This document shows, in pieces, positions 8,745-17,155 of a stretch of DNA of 64,000 nucleotides. The translations under genes and the position numbers were made by a program. The stretch comes from Betaproteobacteria bacterium (GTDB taxonomy: Bacteria; Pseudomonadota; Gammaproteobacteria; Burkholderiales; Casimicrobiaceae), in NCBI GenBank assembly GCA_016716425.1, contig JADJWJ010000006.1, positions 124,001-188,000 of the forward strand, in the 5' to 3' direction. The notes beneath the pieces are model-generated. The model made no database searches, was not told where the DNA came from, and worked only from the letters and a program-made list of their open reading frames with translations. Position 1 is the first letter of the stretch, and every line of letters begins with the position of its first letter.

Positions 8745-8937
8745 CGGCAAGGCTCCGCGCGCGCCGTGCTTCCCCGCACGGCAATGAAACGGACGAGCGC
8801 GACACGAAGGCCGATGAACGCAGGCAAGGCGGTGCGTGGCGCCCCGTGCGCGTGCAGCACGGGGACGTCACGCCCGTTCACCATGCGCAACGCCGCCCGC
8901 GCCGCAGTGGCCGGTCCCGTGCGCAGTGCTCCGCGCG

Positions 8938-9150
8938 CGCGGCCGGGAGCAGGCCGGTCTCCGGGCTCGGCCGTGCGGATCGCCCGCCTTCCCGCCGCAG
9001 TTCAGTCGCGCGGCAGTGGCATGTGGGGCGGTCCTCGAAGGGCCTTACCGTTGCGGGGGCAGCCGCGGCATTGGCACGCCGAATCGCGTCGGCGGGCCGC
9101 ACCGCATTCCCGTTTCACCCGCCGCGCAAGAAACCGCGGCGGACACCTGC
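8938..9150 (-). promoter_or_regulatory. cobalamin (AdoCbl) riboswitch in the btuB leader
   Basis: On the minus strand the conserved elements appear in order: GTGAAACGGGAATGCGGTG; then CCAATGCCGCGGCTGCCCCC followed by GCAACGGTAAG; then GCCACTG; then CGGGAAGGCG; and finally the B12 box AGCCCGGAGACCGGCCTG at about 8951-8968. The order and spacing match the cobalamin riboswitch aptamer, which lowers expression of uptake genes when B12 is plentiful. A TACAAT box lies just upstream. Between aptamer and btuB are two hairpins: 8842-8864 (8-bp stem CCCCGTGC) and 8763-8782 (7-bp stem GCCGTGC), the latter just before the GGAG ribosome-binding site. No U-tract terminator is seen, so control at translation start is more likely. 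Confidence 0.93.
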
Positions 9151-9158
9151 TCGCCCCG

Positions 9159-9164
9159 ATTGTA
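9159..9164 (-). promoter_or_regulatory. -10 box of the btuB transcript
   Basis: TACAAT on the minus strand sits about 9 nt before the first bases of the riboswitch aptamer, the distance expected between a -10 box and the transcript start. No good -35 hexamer is visible. Confidence 0.5.
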
Positions 9165-9216
9165 CCGCTGTGCGGACCGCCCGGCACGCGCCGGCGCCCA
9201 CCCCGGTCCGGCCTGC

Positions 9217-9222
9217 TATAAT
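9217..9222 (+). promoter_or_regulatory. -10 box upstream of miaB
   Basis: A perfect TATAAT in the context GCTATAATCCGCGCCC, 62 nt before the miaB start codon, stands out from the GC-rich surroundings. The btuB promoter diverges from about 50 nt away. Confidence 0.5.
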
Positions 9223-9284
9223 CCGCGCCCTTTCAACGACTTGGCCCCCACGGATTCACCCGCCGCCCCGGGGCCGAAGCGACT

Positions 9285-10616
9285 GTGCCGAAGAAGCTCT
9301 ACATCCGCACGTTCGGCTGCCAGATGAACGAGTACGACTCGGACAAGATGGCGGACGTGCTGCACGAGGCGGAAGGCCTGACGCTCGTCGAGCGGCCCGA
9401 GGAGGCCGACGTCATCCTGTTCAACACGTGCTCGGTGCGCGAGAAGGCGCAGGAGCGCGTGTTCCACGACCTGGGCCGCGTGCGCGCGTTGAAGTCGCAG
9501 CGGCCCGACGTCATCATCGGCGTGGGCGGCTGCGTCGCGTCGCAGGAAGGTGCGGGGATCGTCAAGCGGGCGCCGTACGTCGACGTCGTGTTCGGCCCGC
9601 AGACGCTGCACCGGCTGCCCGACCTCGTCGCGCGCCGGCGCGCCACCGGCCGGCCGCAGGTCGACGTGAGCTTTCCGGAGGTGGAGAAGTTCGACCACCT
9701 GCCGCCGCCGCGCGTCGAGGGTGCCTCCGCGTTCGTGTCGATCATGGAGGGCTGCAGCAAGTACTGCTCGTTCTGCGTGGTGCCGTTCACGCGCGGAGAG
9801 GAGGTCTCGCGGCCGTTCGACGACGTGCTGACCGAAGTCGCCGACCTCGCGGACCAGGGCGTGATGGAGATCACGCTGCTCGGGCAGAACGTCAACGCCT
9901 ACCGCGGGCCGATGGGAGCCGCGGGCGAGGTCGCGGACTTCGCGACGCTGCTCGAGTACGTGTCGGACGTGCCCGGCGTCGAGCGCATCCGCTACACGAC
10001 GTCGCACCCGAAGGAGATGACGCCGCGGCTCGTCGACGCCTACGCGACGCTGCCGAAGCTGGTGAGCCAGCTGCACCTGCCGGTGCAGTCCGGGTCCGAC
10101 CGCGTGCTCGCGGCGATGAAACGCGGCTACACGACGCTCGAGTACAAGTCGATCGTGCGCCGGCTGCGCGCGCGCCGCCCCGACCTGTCGCTGTCGTCCG
10201 ACTTCATCGTCGGCTTTCCCGGCGAGACGGACGCGGACTTCGCGCAGACGATGAAGCTCGTCGACGACGTCGGTTTCGACGGCGCGTTTTCCTTCCTCTA
10301 CAGCGCGCGCCCGGGCACGCCGGCGGCCGAGCTTCCCGACCACGTGCCGCACGAGGTGCGGCAGCGGCGGCTCACCGAACTGCAGGCGCGGCTCGAGACC
10401 CAGTACGCGCAGCGCAGCGCGGCGATGGTCGGCACGCGGCAGCGCGTGCTCGTCACCGGCCGTGCCGCGAAGAACGCGCGCGAACTCGCCGCCCGCACGG
10501 AGAACAACCGGGTCGTGAACCTCGCCGGCGACGCGGCGCTGATCGGCACCTATGCGCTCGCGACGATCACGGCGGCGTTGCCGCATTCGTTGCGGGGCGA
10601 GCTCGCTCCCACCTGA
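9285..10616 (+). CDS. miaB: tRNA-2-methylthio-N6-dimethylallyladenosine synthase MiaB
   Basis: The 443-residue enzyme methylthiolates i6A37 in tRNAs that read UNN codons, using S-adenosylmethionine and two iron-sulfur clusters. The N-terminal UPF0004 domain has KLYIRTFGCQMNEYDSD and FNTCSVREKAQER with the cluster cysteines. The radical-SAM motif is CSKYCSFC (CxxxCxxC), and a C-terminal TRAM domain follows. The GTG start at 9285 gives the usual N-terminus directly before KKLYIRTFG. It heads the miaB-ybeZ-ybeY-corC-lnt block that is conserved in beta- and gammaproteobacteria. Confidence 0.95.
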   Translation: MPKKLYIRTFGCQMNEYDSDKMADVLHEAEGLTLVERPEEADVILFNTCSVREKAQERVFHDLGRVRALKSQRPDVIIGVGGCVASQEGAGIVKRAPYVDVVFGPQTLHRLPDLVARRRATGRPQVDVSFPEVEKFDHLPPPRVEGASAFVSIMEGCSKYCSFCVVPFTRGEEVSRPFDDVLTEVADLADQGVMEITLLGQNVNAYRGPMGAAGEVADFATLLEYVSDVPGVERIRYTTSHPKEMTPRLVDAYATLPKLVSQLHLPVQSGSDRVLAAMKRGYTTLEYKSIVRRLRARRPDLSLSSDFIVGFPGETDADFAQTMKLVDDVGFDGAFSFLYSARPGTPAAELPDHVPHEVRQRRLTELQARLETQYAQRSAAMVGTRQRVLVTGRAAKNARELAARTENNRVVNLAGDAALIGTYALATITAALPHSLRGELAPT

Positions 10617-10671
10617 TTCCCCGGAGCGGCGCCACGCGGTGCCGCCCGGACCAAGTCGCACGAGGTCACCG

Positions 10672-13455
10672 ATGAACCACGCGCCTTCGTTCCCCTTCTC
10701 CCGCGTCGCCCCGCTGCTCGCGGCGCTCGCGCTCGTACTGTCCGGGTGCGCGAGCGTCCCCGCGGACACGACCGGCGCCGCGGCCGCGCCGACGGCGGAC
10801 GCGGCACCGGCCTCCGCGCCGGCGGCGAAGCAGGCCACGGCAACGCCGCCCGCGCGGACGCGGCCCGCGACCGCCGCCGCCGGCACACCGCCGGCTGCCG
10901 CAGCCCCGCCGGCGGCCGCCGCGGCCGCGCCCAGCCAGCCGCGCCCGTTCGCCGACGTGATCAAGGACGCGAAGGAGACGCAGGGGCTCTTCCGGGTCTG
11001 GCGGAAGGACGAGCGCGTCTGGATCGAGCTCGCGCCCGAGCAGTTCGGCGTGCCGTATCAGTTCACGTCGAACTTGAGCCGCGGCGTCGGCCAGGGCTTC
11101 GTCTACGGCGGCATGATGCTGGGCGACGCGGTCGTCGAGTGGAAGCGCATCGGCAACGTCGTCCAGCTGATCGCGAAGAACCACATGTTCACCGGCGGCG
11201 CCAACGCCCCCATGGCGCAAGGCGTGAAGGAGGGCTTCACGGACAGCCTGCTGGGGTCGACGACGGTCGCGAGCCAGCCGCACCCGGAGCGCAAGACCGT
11301 GCTGGTCGACGCCAACGCGCTGCTGCTCGCCGACATCCCGGTCGGCGAGCGCTTCACCGTCGGCATCCACATGCGCAACTACACGTTCGACGCGCGCAAC
11401 TCGAGCTTCGAGGCCGTGCGCAATGCGCCGGACCAGTCGACGTTCGTCGTGTCCGCGCATTACACGAACGCGAAGGCGTCGCTGCCGCCGCTGCCGTCCG
11501 CCGCCGCCACGGCGAGCCCCTTCCCGCCGTTCACGACGCTGCCGGACGCGCGCAGCCTGTTCCTCGGGTACACGTACAACATCGCGAAGCTGCCCGATCC
11601 GATGCCCGCGCGCCGCGCCGACCCGCGCGTCGGCCACTTCCAGACCGAGATCTGGAACTTTTCGTCGGACACGAAGTACACGCCGAAGACGCACTACGTG
11701 AACCGCTGGCGCCTTGAAAAGAAGGATCCGGCCGCGGAGCTGTCGGAGCCGAAGGAGCCGATCGTCTTCTGGATCGACCGCACGGTGCCGGAGAAGTACC
11801 GGGCCGCGGTGCGCGAGGGCATCCTCGAGTGGAACGCGGCGTTCGCGAAGATCGGCTTCAAGGACGCGATCGTCGTGAAGCAGCAGGACGCCGAAGGGTC
11901 CGTCGACACCTACGACGCGCGCCACTCGACCGTGCGCTGGTTCGTGGCGGTCGACGCGGGGTTCGCGATCGGCCCGTCGCGCATCGACCCGCGCACCGGC
12001 GAGATCATGAACGCGCAGGTCGCCATCCCGGAGTCGTGGGCGCGCGGCGACCGCACGTTCATCGCCGAGCAGGCGCCGCGGGCGTGGCCGGCCTTCGAGG
12101 CGTACAAGGAATCGCTCGGGCTCGACGGCATGCTGTGCACGTACGCGTCGGACGCACTCGCCGAAATGCAGTTCGGCCTCGACCTCCTGGCCGAGCGCGG
12201 CGAGATCGACCCCGCCGGCCCCGAGGCCGACGCCTTCGTGGCGCAGGCGCTGAAGGCCGTGGTCATGCACGAAGTCGGCCACACGCTGGGCCTTGCGCAC
12301 AACTTCCGCGCATCGACCGTGTATCCGCTGGCGAAAGTGTCCGACCCGGGGTTCACCCGCGAGAACGGCATCTCGGGCTCGGTAATGGATTACATTCCGA
12401 TCAACATTGCCGTCAAGGGCGAGACGCAGGGTGCGTATTTCGAACGCACGCTCGGGCCCTACGACTTCTGGGCGATCGAGTACGCGTACAAGCCGCTGCC
12501 GAAGGAAACGGAAGCCGACGAGCTCGCGCAGATCGCCGCGCGCGGCGCGAGCGACCCGCTGCTCGCGTTCTCGTCCGACCAGGAGGCGATCGCCGGCCTC
12601 GACCCCGACGCCAGCCTGTTCGACCTGGGCGCCGACCCGCTCGCGTACCTCGCGAAGCGGATCGCGATCTCGCAGGAGCTGTGGCAGCGGCTGCAGGTGA
12701 AGCAACTCAAACCCGGCGAGTCGTACGACGTCCTGCGCCGCAACTTCGACTCGGGTTTCCGCCAGTTCAACCGCGCCGCGGCGCTGACGGCCAAGTACGT
12801 GGGCGGCGTCCACTACGTGCGCGACTTCGCCGGCACCTCCCGCCTGCCGCTGACGCCGGTGACGCCCGCCAAGCAGCGCGCGGCGCTCGACCTCATCGCG
12901 ACTGCGGTGTTCTCCGCCGACAGCTTCCGCTTCAAGCCCGACTTCATCCGCAGCATGGGGGTGAACTACCTCAGCATGGACGGCCCATGGCAGGCCTCCC
13001 GCCTCAATCCCGACTTCAGCCTGCGCAACCGCGTCCTTGCGTCACAGACCTCGGTGCTCAACCAGCTGATGAGCGACACCGTGCTCGCGCGCCTCATCGA
13101 CTCCGAGGTGAAAGTGCGCCAGCCGGCCGACGCGCTGACGCTGCCGGAACTCTTCGCGGCGCTGCGCAAATCGATCTGGAGCGAATTGAAGACCGGCGGC
13201 TCGATCCCCGGCCCGCGCCGCGACCTGCAGCGCGAGCACCTGCGCCGGATCGTGACCGCGCTGACCCGGCCGTCGCCGGCCACGCCGGCGGACGCGGTCG
13301 CGTTGTTCCGCGACGAGGCGAAGCAGCTGTCGGCGCAGATCCGGGCCGCGGCCAACGCGGGCAAGCGCGACGAGGTCACGCGCGCGCACCTCATCGAATC
13401 GGCGGGCACGCTCGAGGAAGCCCTGAAGGCGCCGCTCGTGCGCCAGGGCGTCTGA
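10672..13455 (+). CDS. zinc-dependent metalloprotease lipoprotein (DUF4953/DUF5117 type)
   Basis: The 927-residue product starts at ATG 10672 with a lipoprotein signal (LALVLSGCAS) and a long Ala/Pro/Thr-rich linker of about 65 residues. A DUF5117-like region follows, then a metzincin-like catalytic site HEVGHTLGLAHNF (first His about residue 533) with SVMDYIPIN downstream, probably the Met-turn. Large zinc-dependent proteins of this type occur in many bacteria; substrates are unknown. It is probably anchored to the periplasmic face of the outer membrane. It interrupts the usual miaB-ybeZ adjacency, with a gap of 55 nt upstream and 34 nt downstream. Confidence 0.85.
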   Translation: MNHAPSFPFSRVAPLLAALALVLSGCASVPADTTGAAAAPTADAAPASAPAAKQATATPPARTRPATAAAGTPPAAAAPPAAAAAAPSQPRPFADVIKDAKETQGLFRVWRKDERVWIELAPEQFGVPYQFTSNLSRGVGQGFVYGGMMLGDAVVEWKRIGNVVQLIAKNHMFTGGANAPMAQGVKEGFTDSLLGSTTVASQPHPERKTVLVDANALLLADIPVGERFTVGIHMRNYTFDARNSSFEAVRNAPDQSTFVVSAHYTNAKASLPPLPSAAATASPFPPFTTLPDARSLFLGYTYNIAKLPDPMPARRADPRVGHFQTEIWNFSSDTKYTPKTHYVNRWRLEKKDPAAELSEPKEPIVFWIDRTVPEKYRAAVREGILEWNAAFAKIGFKDAIVVKQQDAEGSVDTYDARHSTVRWFVAVDAGFAIGPSRIDPRTGEIMNAQVAIPESWARGDRTFIAEQAPRAWPAFEAYKESLGLDGMLCTYASDALAEMQFGLDLLAERGEIDPAGPEADAFVAQALKAVVMHEVGHTLGLAHNFRASTVYPLAKVSDPGFTRENGISGSVMDYIPINIAVKGETQGAYFERTLGPYDFWAIEYAYKPLPKETEADELAQIAARGASDPLLAFSSDQEAIAGLDPDASLFDLGADPLAYLAKRIAISQELWQRLQVKQLKPGESYDVLRRNFDSGFRQFNRAAALTAKYVGGVHYVRDFAGTSRLPLTPVTPAKQRAALDLIATAVFSADSFRFKPDFIRSMGVNYLSMDGPWQASRLNPDFSLRNRVLASQTSVLNQLMSDTVLARLIDSEVKVRQPADALTLPELFAALRKSIWSELKTGGSIPGPRRDLQREHLRRIVTALTRPSPATPADAVALFRDEAKQLSAQIRAAANAGKRDEVTRAHLIESAGTLEEALKAPLVRQGV

Positions 13456-13489
13456 CCGTGGACCGGACCAGCGCGGGAGCCGCCGCCCG

Positions 13490-14482
13490 ATGACCGCCCG
13501 CCGCGATCGGCACGAGCTCACGCTCACGCCGCTCGACAACCGCGCGCTCGCGAACCTGACGGGCCCGCTCGACGCCAACCTGCGCCAGATCGAGGCGGCG
13601 CTCGACGTGGCGATCACGCACCGCGGCGGCGCGTTCTCGATCGCCGGCGAGCCGGGGCAGGCCGCCCGCGCGGCGGCCGCGCTCGAGCGCTTCTACGCGG
13701 CGGCGCAGAAGCCGCTGTCGGTCGACGACATCCAGCTCGGGCTGGTCGAAATTTCGTCGCAGCACGCGCGGGCAGCGGCGCCGGTCGACGCCGACGGCGC
13801 GCCGCACCTGCGCACACGCCGCGCCGATCTCCACGGCCGCACGGGGAACCAGGTCGCGTACCTGAAGGACATCACGAGCCACGACATCACGTTCGGCATC
13901 GGACCCGCCGGCACCGGCAAGACGTACCTGGCCGTCGCCTGCGCGGTCGACGCGCTGGAGCGCGACGCGGTCAAGCGCATCGTGCTCGTGCGCCCGGCGG
14001 TGGAGGCCGGCGAGCGGCTGGGCTTCCTGCCCGGCGACCTCGCGCAGAAGGTCGACCCGTACCTGCGGCCGCTGTACGACGCACTGTACGACCTCATGGG
14101 CTTCGACAAGGCCGCCAAGCTCTTCGAGCGGACGACGATCGAGCTGGCGCCGCTCGCGTACATGCGCGGACGCACGCTCAACCACTCGTTCATCATCCTG
14201 GACGAGGCGCAGAACACGACGCCCGAGCAGATGAAGATGTTCCTGACGCGGATCGGCTTCGGGACCAAGGCCGTGATCACCGGCGACGTCACGCAGATCG
14301 ACCTCGCGCGCGGGCAGAAGAGCGGCCTGGTCGAGGCCGCGCGCATTCTGTCCGGCGTGCGCGGCATCGCGTTCCGCCACTTTACGAGCGCCGACGTCGT
14401 CCGCCACCCGCTCGTGCAGAAAATCATCGACGCGTACGACCGCGCGGCCGCGCGCGACGCCGGCGGCAAGGCAGCGCGTTGA
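13490..14482 (+). CDS. ybeZ: PhoH-like ATPase YbeZ
   Basis: The 330-residue cytoplasmic P-loop ATPase carries FGIGPAGTGKTYLAVACAVD (Walker A), RPAVEAGERLGFLPGD, and FIILDEAQNTTPEQMKMFL (Walker B and following motif), the typical PhoH signatures. It probably works with the neighbouring endoribonuclease YbeY in RNA metabolism or ribosome quality control. The ATG at 13490 follows a 34-nt gap. The stop overlaps a TTG start of the next gene. Confidence 0.93.
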   Translation: MTARRDRHELTLTPLDNRALANLTGPLDANLRQIEAALDVAITHRGGAFSIAGEPGQAARAAAALERFYAAAQKPLSVDDIQLGLVEISSQHARAAAPVDADGAPHLRTRRADLHGRTGNQVAYLKDITSHDITFGIGPAGTGKTYLAVACAVDALERDAVKRIVLVRPAVEAGERLGFLPGDLAQKVDPYLRPLYDALYDLMGFDKAAKLFERTTIELAPLAYMRGRTLNHSFIILDEAQNTTPEQMKMFLTRIGFGTKAVITGDVTQIDLARGQKSGLVEAARILSGVRGIAFRHFTSADVVRHPLVQKIIDAYDRAAARDAGGKAAR

Positions 14483-15597
14483 GCGTCGCCGCGATGCCGG
14501 TCACGCCGGCGCAGCGCGACGCGCTGCGCCGCGGCTGCCGTGCGGTCGTCGGCGGGCACCCGGAGGCCGCCCCCGGCGAGGAGCTCGAAGCGATTGGCGC
14601 GTGGTGCCGCGAGCACGGCTGGCACGCCGACCGTTATGGCGACGGAACGCTCGCCGGCGCGTTCGAGGCGAAGGTCGCGGCGCTGCTCGGCAAGGACGCC
14701 GGCGTGTTCATGCCGAGCGGCACGCTGGCGCAGCAGGCCGCGCTCGCTATCTGGTGCGAGCGGGCCGGGCTGCCGCACTTCGCGATGCACGCGACGGCGC
14801 ACCTCGAGTTGCACGAGTACCGTGCGTACGCTCGGCTGTCGCGCCTGTCCGCACTGTTGCTAGGCCCGCGCGAGCGGCCCACGCTCCCCGCGGACCTCGC
14901 GGCGTGCCCGGAGCGCATCGCGGCACTGCTGGTGGAACTGCCGGCGCGCGAGATCGGCGGCCAGCTGCCGACGTGGGACGACTTGGTGGAACTCGCGGCG
15001 GTCGCCCGGGCGAGGGGCGTGCGCCTGCACATGGACGGTGCGCGGCTGTGGGAGGCGCGTGAAGCCTACGCGCCGCGCACCTACGCCGAGATCTGCGCGC
15101 TGTTCGACTCCGTCTACGTGTCGTTCTACAAGGGCATCGGCGCGCTGTCGGGCGCGCTGCTCGCCGGCGACGCCGCGTTCGTCGCCGAGGCGCGCGTCTG
15201 GCGCCGGCGCTACGGCGGCACGCTGTCGCAGCTCCACCCGTACATCGCGTCCGCCGCGATGCGCATCGACGCGCAGCTCGCGAAGATGCCGGCGTACCGC
15301 GCGCGGGCGCTCGCGCTGGCGAAGGCCCTCGCCGCCATTCCCGGCCTGCGGATCCTGCCGTCGCCGCCGCAGGTCAACATGTTCCACGTGCACATCGACG
15401 CGCCCGCACCGGCGCTCGCCACCGCGCGCGACCGCCTGGCGGCCGAGGACGGCGTGTGGCTCGCGGGCGGCTTCGCCGAGGCCGCCACGCCCGGCTGGTC
15501 GGTCACCGAGATCTACGTCGGCGACAACCTGCTCGCGCTCGCCGACGCCGACGTCGCCGCGTGGTTCGCCCGGCTCGTCGGGCTGGCCAGGACATGA
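14479..15597 (+). CDS. threonine aldolase family PLP enzyme
   Basis: The 372-residue protein has the fold-type I PLP architecture of beta-eliminating lyases and low-specificity threonine aldolases: FEAKVAALLGKDAGVFMPSG near the N-terminus, RLHMDGARLWEA with the PLP-ring Asp, and SVYVSFYKGIGALSGALLAG with the probable Schiff-base Lys in FYKG. Such enzymes cleave threonine to glycine and acetaldehyde, but exact substrate cannot be read here. TTG at 14479 overlaps the ybeZ stop; an ATG at 14494 is the alternative. The gene lies between ybeZ and ybeY, which are normally adjacent. Confidence 0.8.
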   Translation: MSVAAMPVTPAQRDALRRGCRAVVGGHPEAAPGEELEAIGAWCREHGWHADRYGDGTLAGAFEAKVAALLGKDAGVFMPSGTLAQQAALAIWCERAGLPHFAMHATAHLELHEYRAYARLSRLSALLLGPRERPTLPADLAACPERIAALLVELPAREIGGQLPTWDDLVELAAVARARGVRLHMDGARLWEAREAYAPRTYAEICALFDSVYVSFYKGIGALSGALLAGDAAFVAEARVWRRRYGGTLSQLHPYIASAAMRIDAQLAKMPAYRARALALAKALAAIPGLRILPSPPQVNMFHVHIDAPAPALATARDRLAAEDGVWLAGGFAEAATPGWSVTEIYVGDNLLALADADVAAWFARLVGLART

Positions 15598-16094
15598 GCA
15601 GGAACGCGCAGCGCGAAGGGCCCGCGACAGGCGCGCGCCCGCGCCGGCCCGGGGCGCCGACGCTGTCGCTGTCGGTCCAGTACGCGAGCAACGCGCGCGA
15701 CCTGCCGACGCGCCCGCAGGTGCGCCGATGGGCGCGCGCGGCGCTGGAGGGCGCCGCGGCGGTCACCGTCCGCTTCGTCGACGCCATCGAGGGCCGGGCG
15801 CTCAACGCCGAGTACCGCGGCCGGGACTACGCGACCAACGTGCTCACGTTCGTGTACGATGACGAGCACCCGCGGGCCGGCGACATCGTGCTGTGCGCGC
15901 CCGTCGTGCGCAAGGAGGCCGATGCGCAGCGCAAGGCGCTCGCCGACCACTACGCGCACCTCGTCGTGCACGGCATGCTGCACCTGCAGGGCCACGACCA
16001 CGAGCGCGCGGCCGACGCGGCCGCGATGGAGGCGCGCGAGGTCGCGATCCTCGCCCGGCTGGGCCTGCCCGATCCGTATGCCGATGTCCGTTGA
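15594..16094 (+). CDS. ybeY: rRNA maturation endoribonuclease YbeY
   Basis: The 166-residue zinc-dependent endonuclease has the family signature HLVVHGMLHLQGHDHE, with three His ligands, plus NVLTFVYD and GDIVLCAPVV. YbeY acts in 16S rRNA 3' processing and quality control of 70S ribosomes. ATG at 15594 overlaps the stop of the preceding gene (ATGA). An N-terminal extension of about 25 residues rich in Arg/Pro precedes the conserved LSLSVQYA start of the domain. The following gene overlaps its end. Confidence 0.93.
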   Translation: MSRNAQREGPATGARPRRPGAPTLSLSVQYASNARDLPTRPQVRRWARAALEGAAAVTVRFVDAIEGRALNAEYRGRDYATNVLTFVYDDEHPRAGDIVLCAPVVRKEADAQRKALADHYAHLVVHGMLHLQGHDHERAADAAAMEAREVAILARLGLPDPYADVR

Positions 16095-16947
16095 CGACGA
16101 CAAGGAAGCCGACAAGCCGACGCTGATGGAGCGGCTGACGGCGATGCTCCTGCGGGAGCCCGACGACCGCGAGGAGCTGCTCGACGTGCTCCGCGGGGCG
16201 TTCGAGCGGCACCTGCTCGACGCCGACGCGCTGTCGATGATCGAGGGCGTGCTGGCGGTGTCCGAGGCCACCGTCCGCGACATCATGATCCCGCGCTCGC
16301 AGATGGACTGCGTGTCGGTCGACGACGAGGTCGCCGACTTCATCCCCCTCGTCATCGAGACCCGCCACTCGCGGTTCCCGGTGATCGGCGAGAGCAAGGA
16401 CGACGTGATCGGCATCCTGCTCGCGAAGGAGCTGCTCAACCACTATGCCAACCCCGAGGCGTTCGACCTGCGCGAGACGCTGCGCCCGGCGGTATTCGTC
16501 CCCGAGTCGAAGCGGCTGAACGTGCTGCTGCGCGAATTCCGCGCGAACCGCAACCACATCGCGATCGTCGTCGACGAGTACGGCGGCGTATCCGGCCTCG
16601 TCACGATCGAGGACGTGCTGGAACAGATCGTCGGCGACATCGAGGACGAGTACGACTTCGACGAAAGCGAGGACAACATCATCCCCGAGGCGAACGGCCG
16701 GCACCGCGTGAAGGCGCAGACGGAAATCGCCGACTTCAACGAGCACTTCGGCACCACCTTCGCCGACGACGAGTTCGACACGGTCGGCGGCCTCGTACTG
16801 CGCGCGTTCGGCCGCCTGCCGAAGCGCGGCGAGGCGACGACGATGGAAGGCCTGCGCTTCCGCGTGCTGCGCGCCGACAGCCGGCGCCTGCACACGCTGC
16901 AGGTCGAGCGGATCGCGCCGGCGGCGCCCGCCGACGCCGGCGACTGA
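16084..16947 (+). CDS. corC: CBS-domain transporter accessory protein CorC/YbeX
   Basis: The 287-residue cytoplasmic protein contains two CBS domains (VRDIMIPRSQMDCVSVDD and RNHIAIVVDEYGGVSGLVTI) and a C-terminal transporter-associated CorC/HlyC domain (FDTVGGLVLRAFGRLPKRGE). In E. coli the homologue is linked to magnesium/cobalt efflux and to ribosome metabolism together with YbeY. ATG at 16084 is used; another ATG lies two codons upstream. Both overlap the ybeY coding end, which implies coupling. Confidence 0.92.
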   Translation: MSVDDDKEADKPTLMERLTAMLLREPDDREELLDVLRGAFERHLLDADALSMIEGVLAVSEATVRDIMIPRSQMDCVSVDDEVADFIPLVIETRHSRFPVIGESKDDVIGILLAKELLNHYANPEAFDLRETLRPAVFVPESKRLNVLLREFRANRNHIAIVVDEYGGVSGLVTIEDVLEQIVGDIEDEYDFDESEDNIIPEANGRHRVKAQTEIADFNEHFGTTFADDEFDTVGGLVLRAFGRLPKRGEATTMEGLRFRVLRADSRRLHTLQVERIAPAAPADAGD

Positions 16948-17155
16948 GCGTCGCGGCGGAAGGGCCACGTCTTGAACCACGGCGGACTCGAAGAGCACCG
17001 ACAGACCCGGCGGAGTTCGGTCGCGTGCACACGGCCACCCCCGTGTCGCTCGTGCGACTGATGCACTGCGGCCCGTCGGTTCTTTCCGTTTCCTCGGTGC
17101 CCTCCCTGTCTTCCGCGTCGAGCGCTTGGTACCCGCCGCGGTTCCCACTGGCGCG

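Noticed and set aside
8842..8864. Hairpin in the btuB leader as a rho-independent terminator
   Set aside because: The stem is good but no T tract follows on the minus strand.
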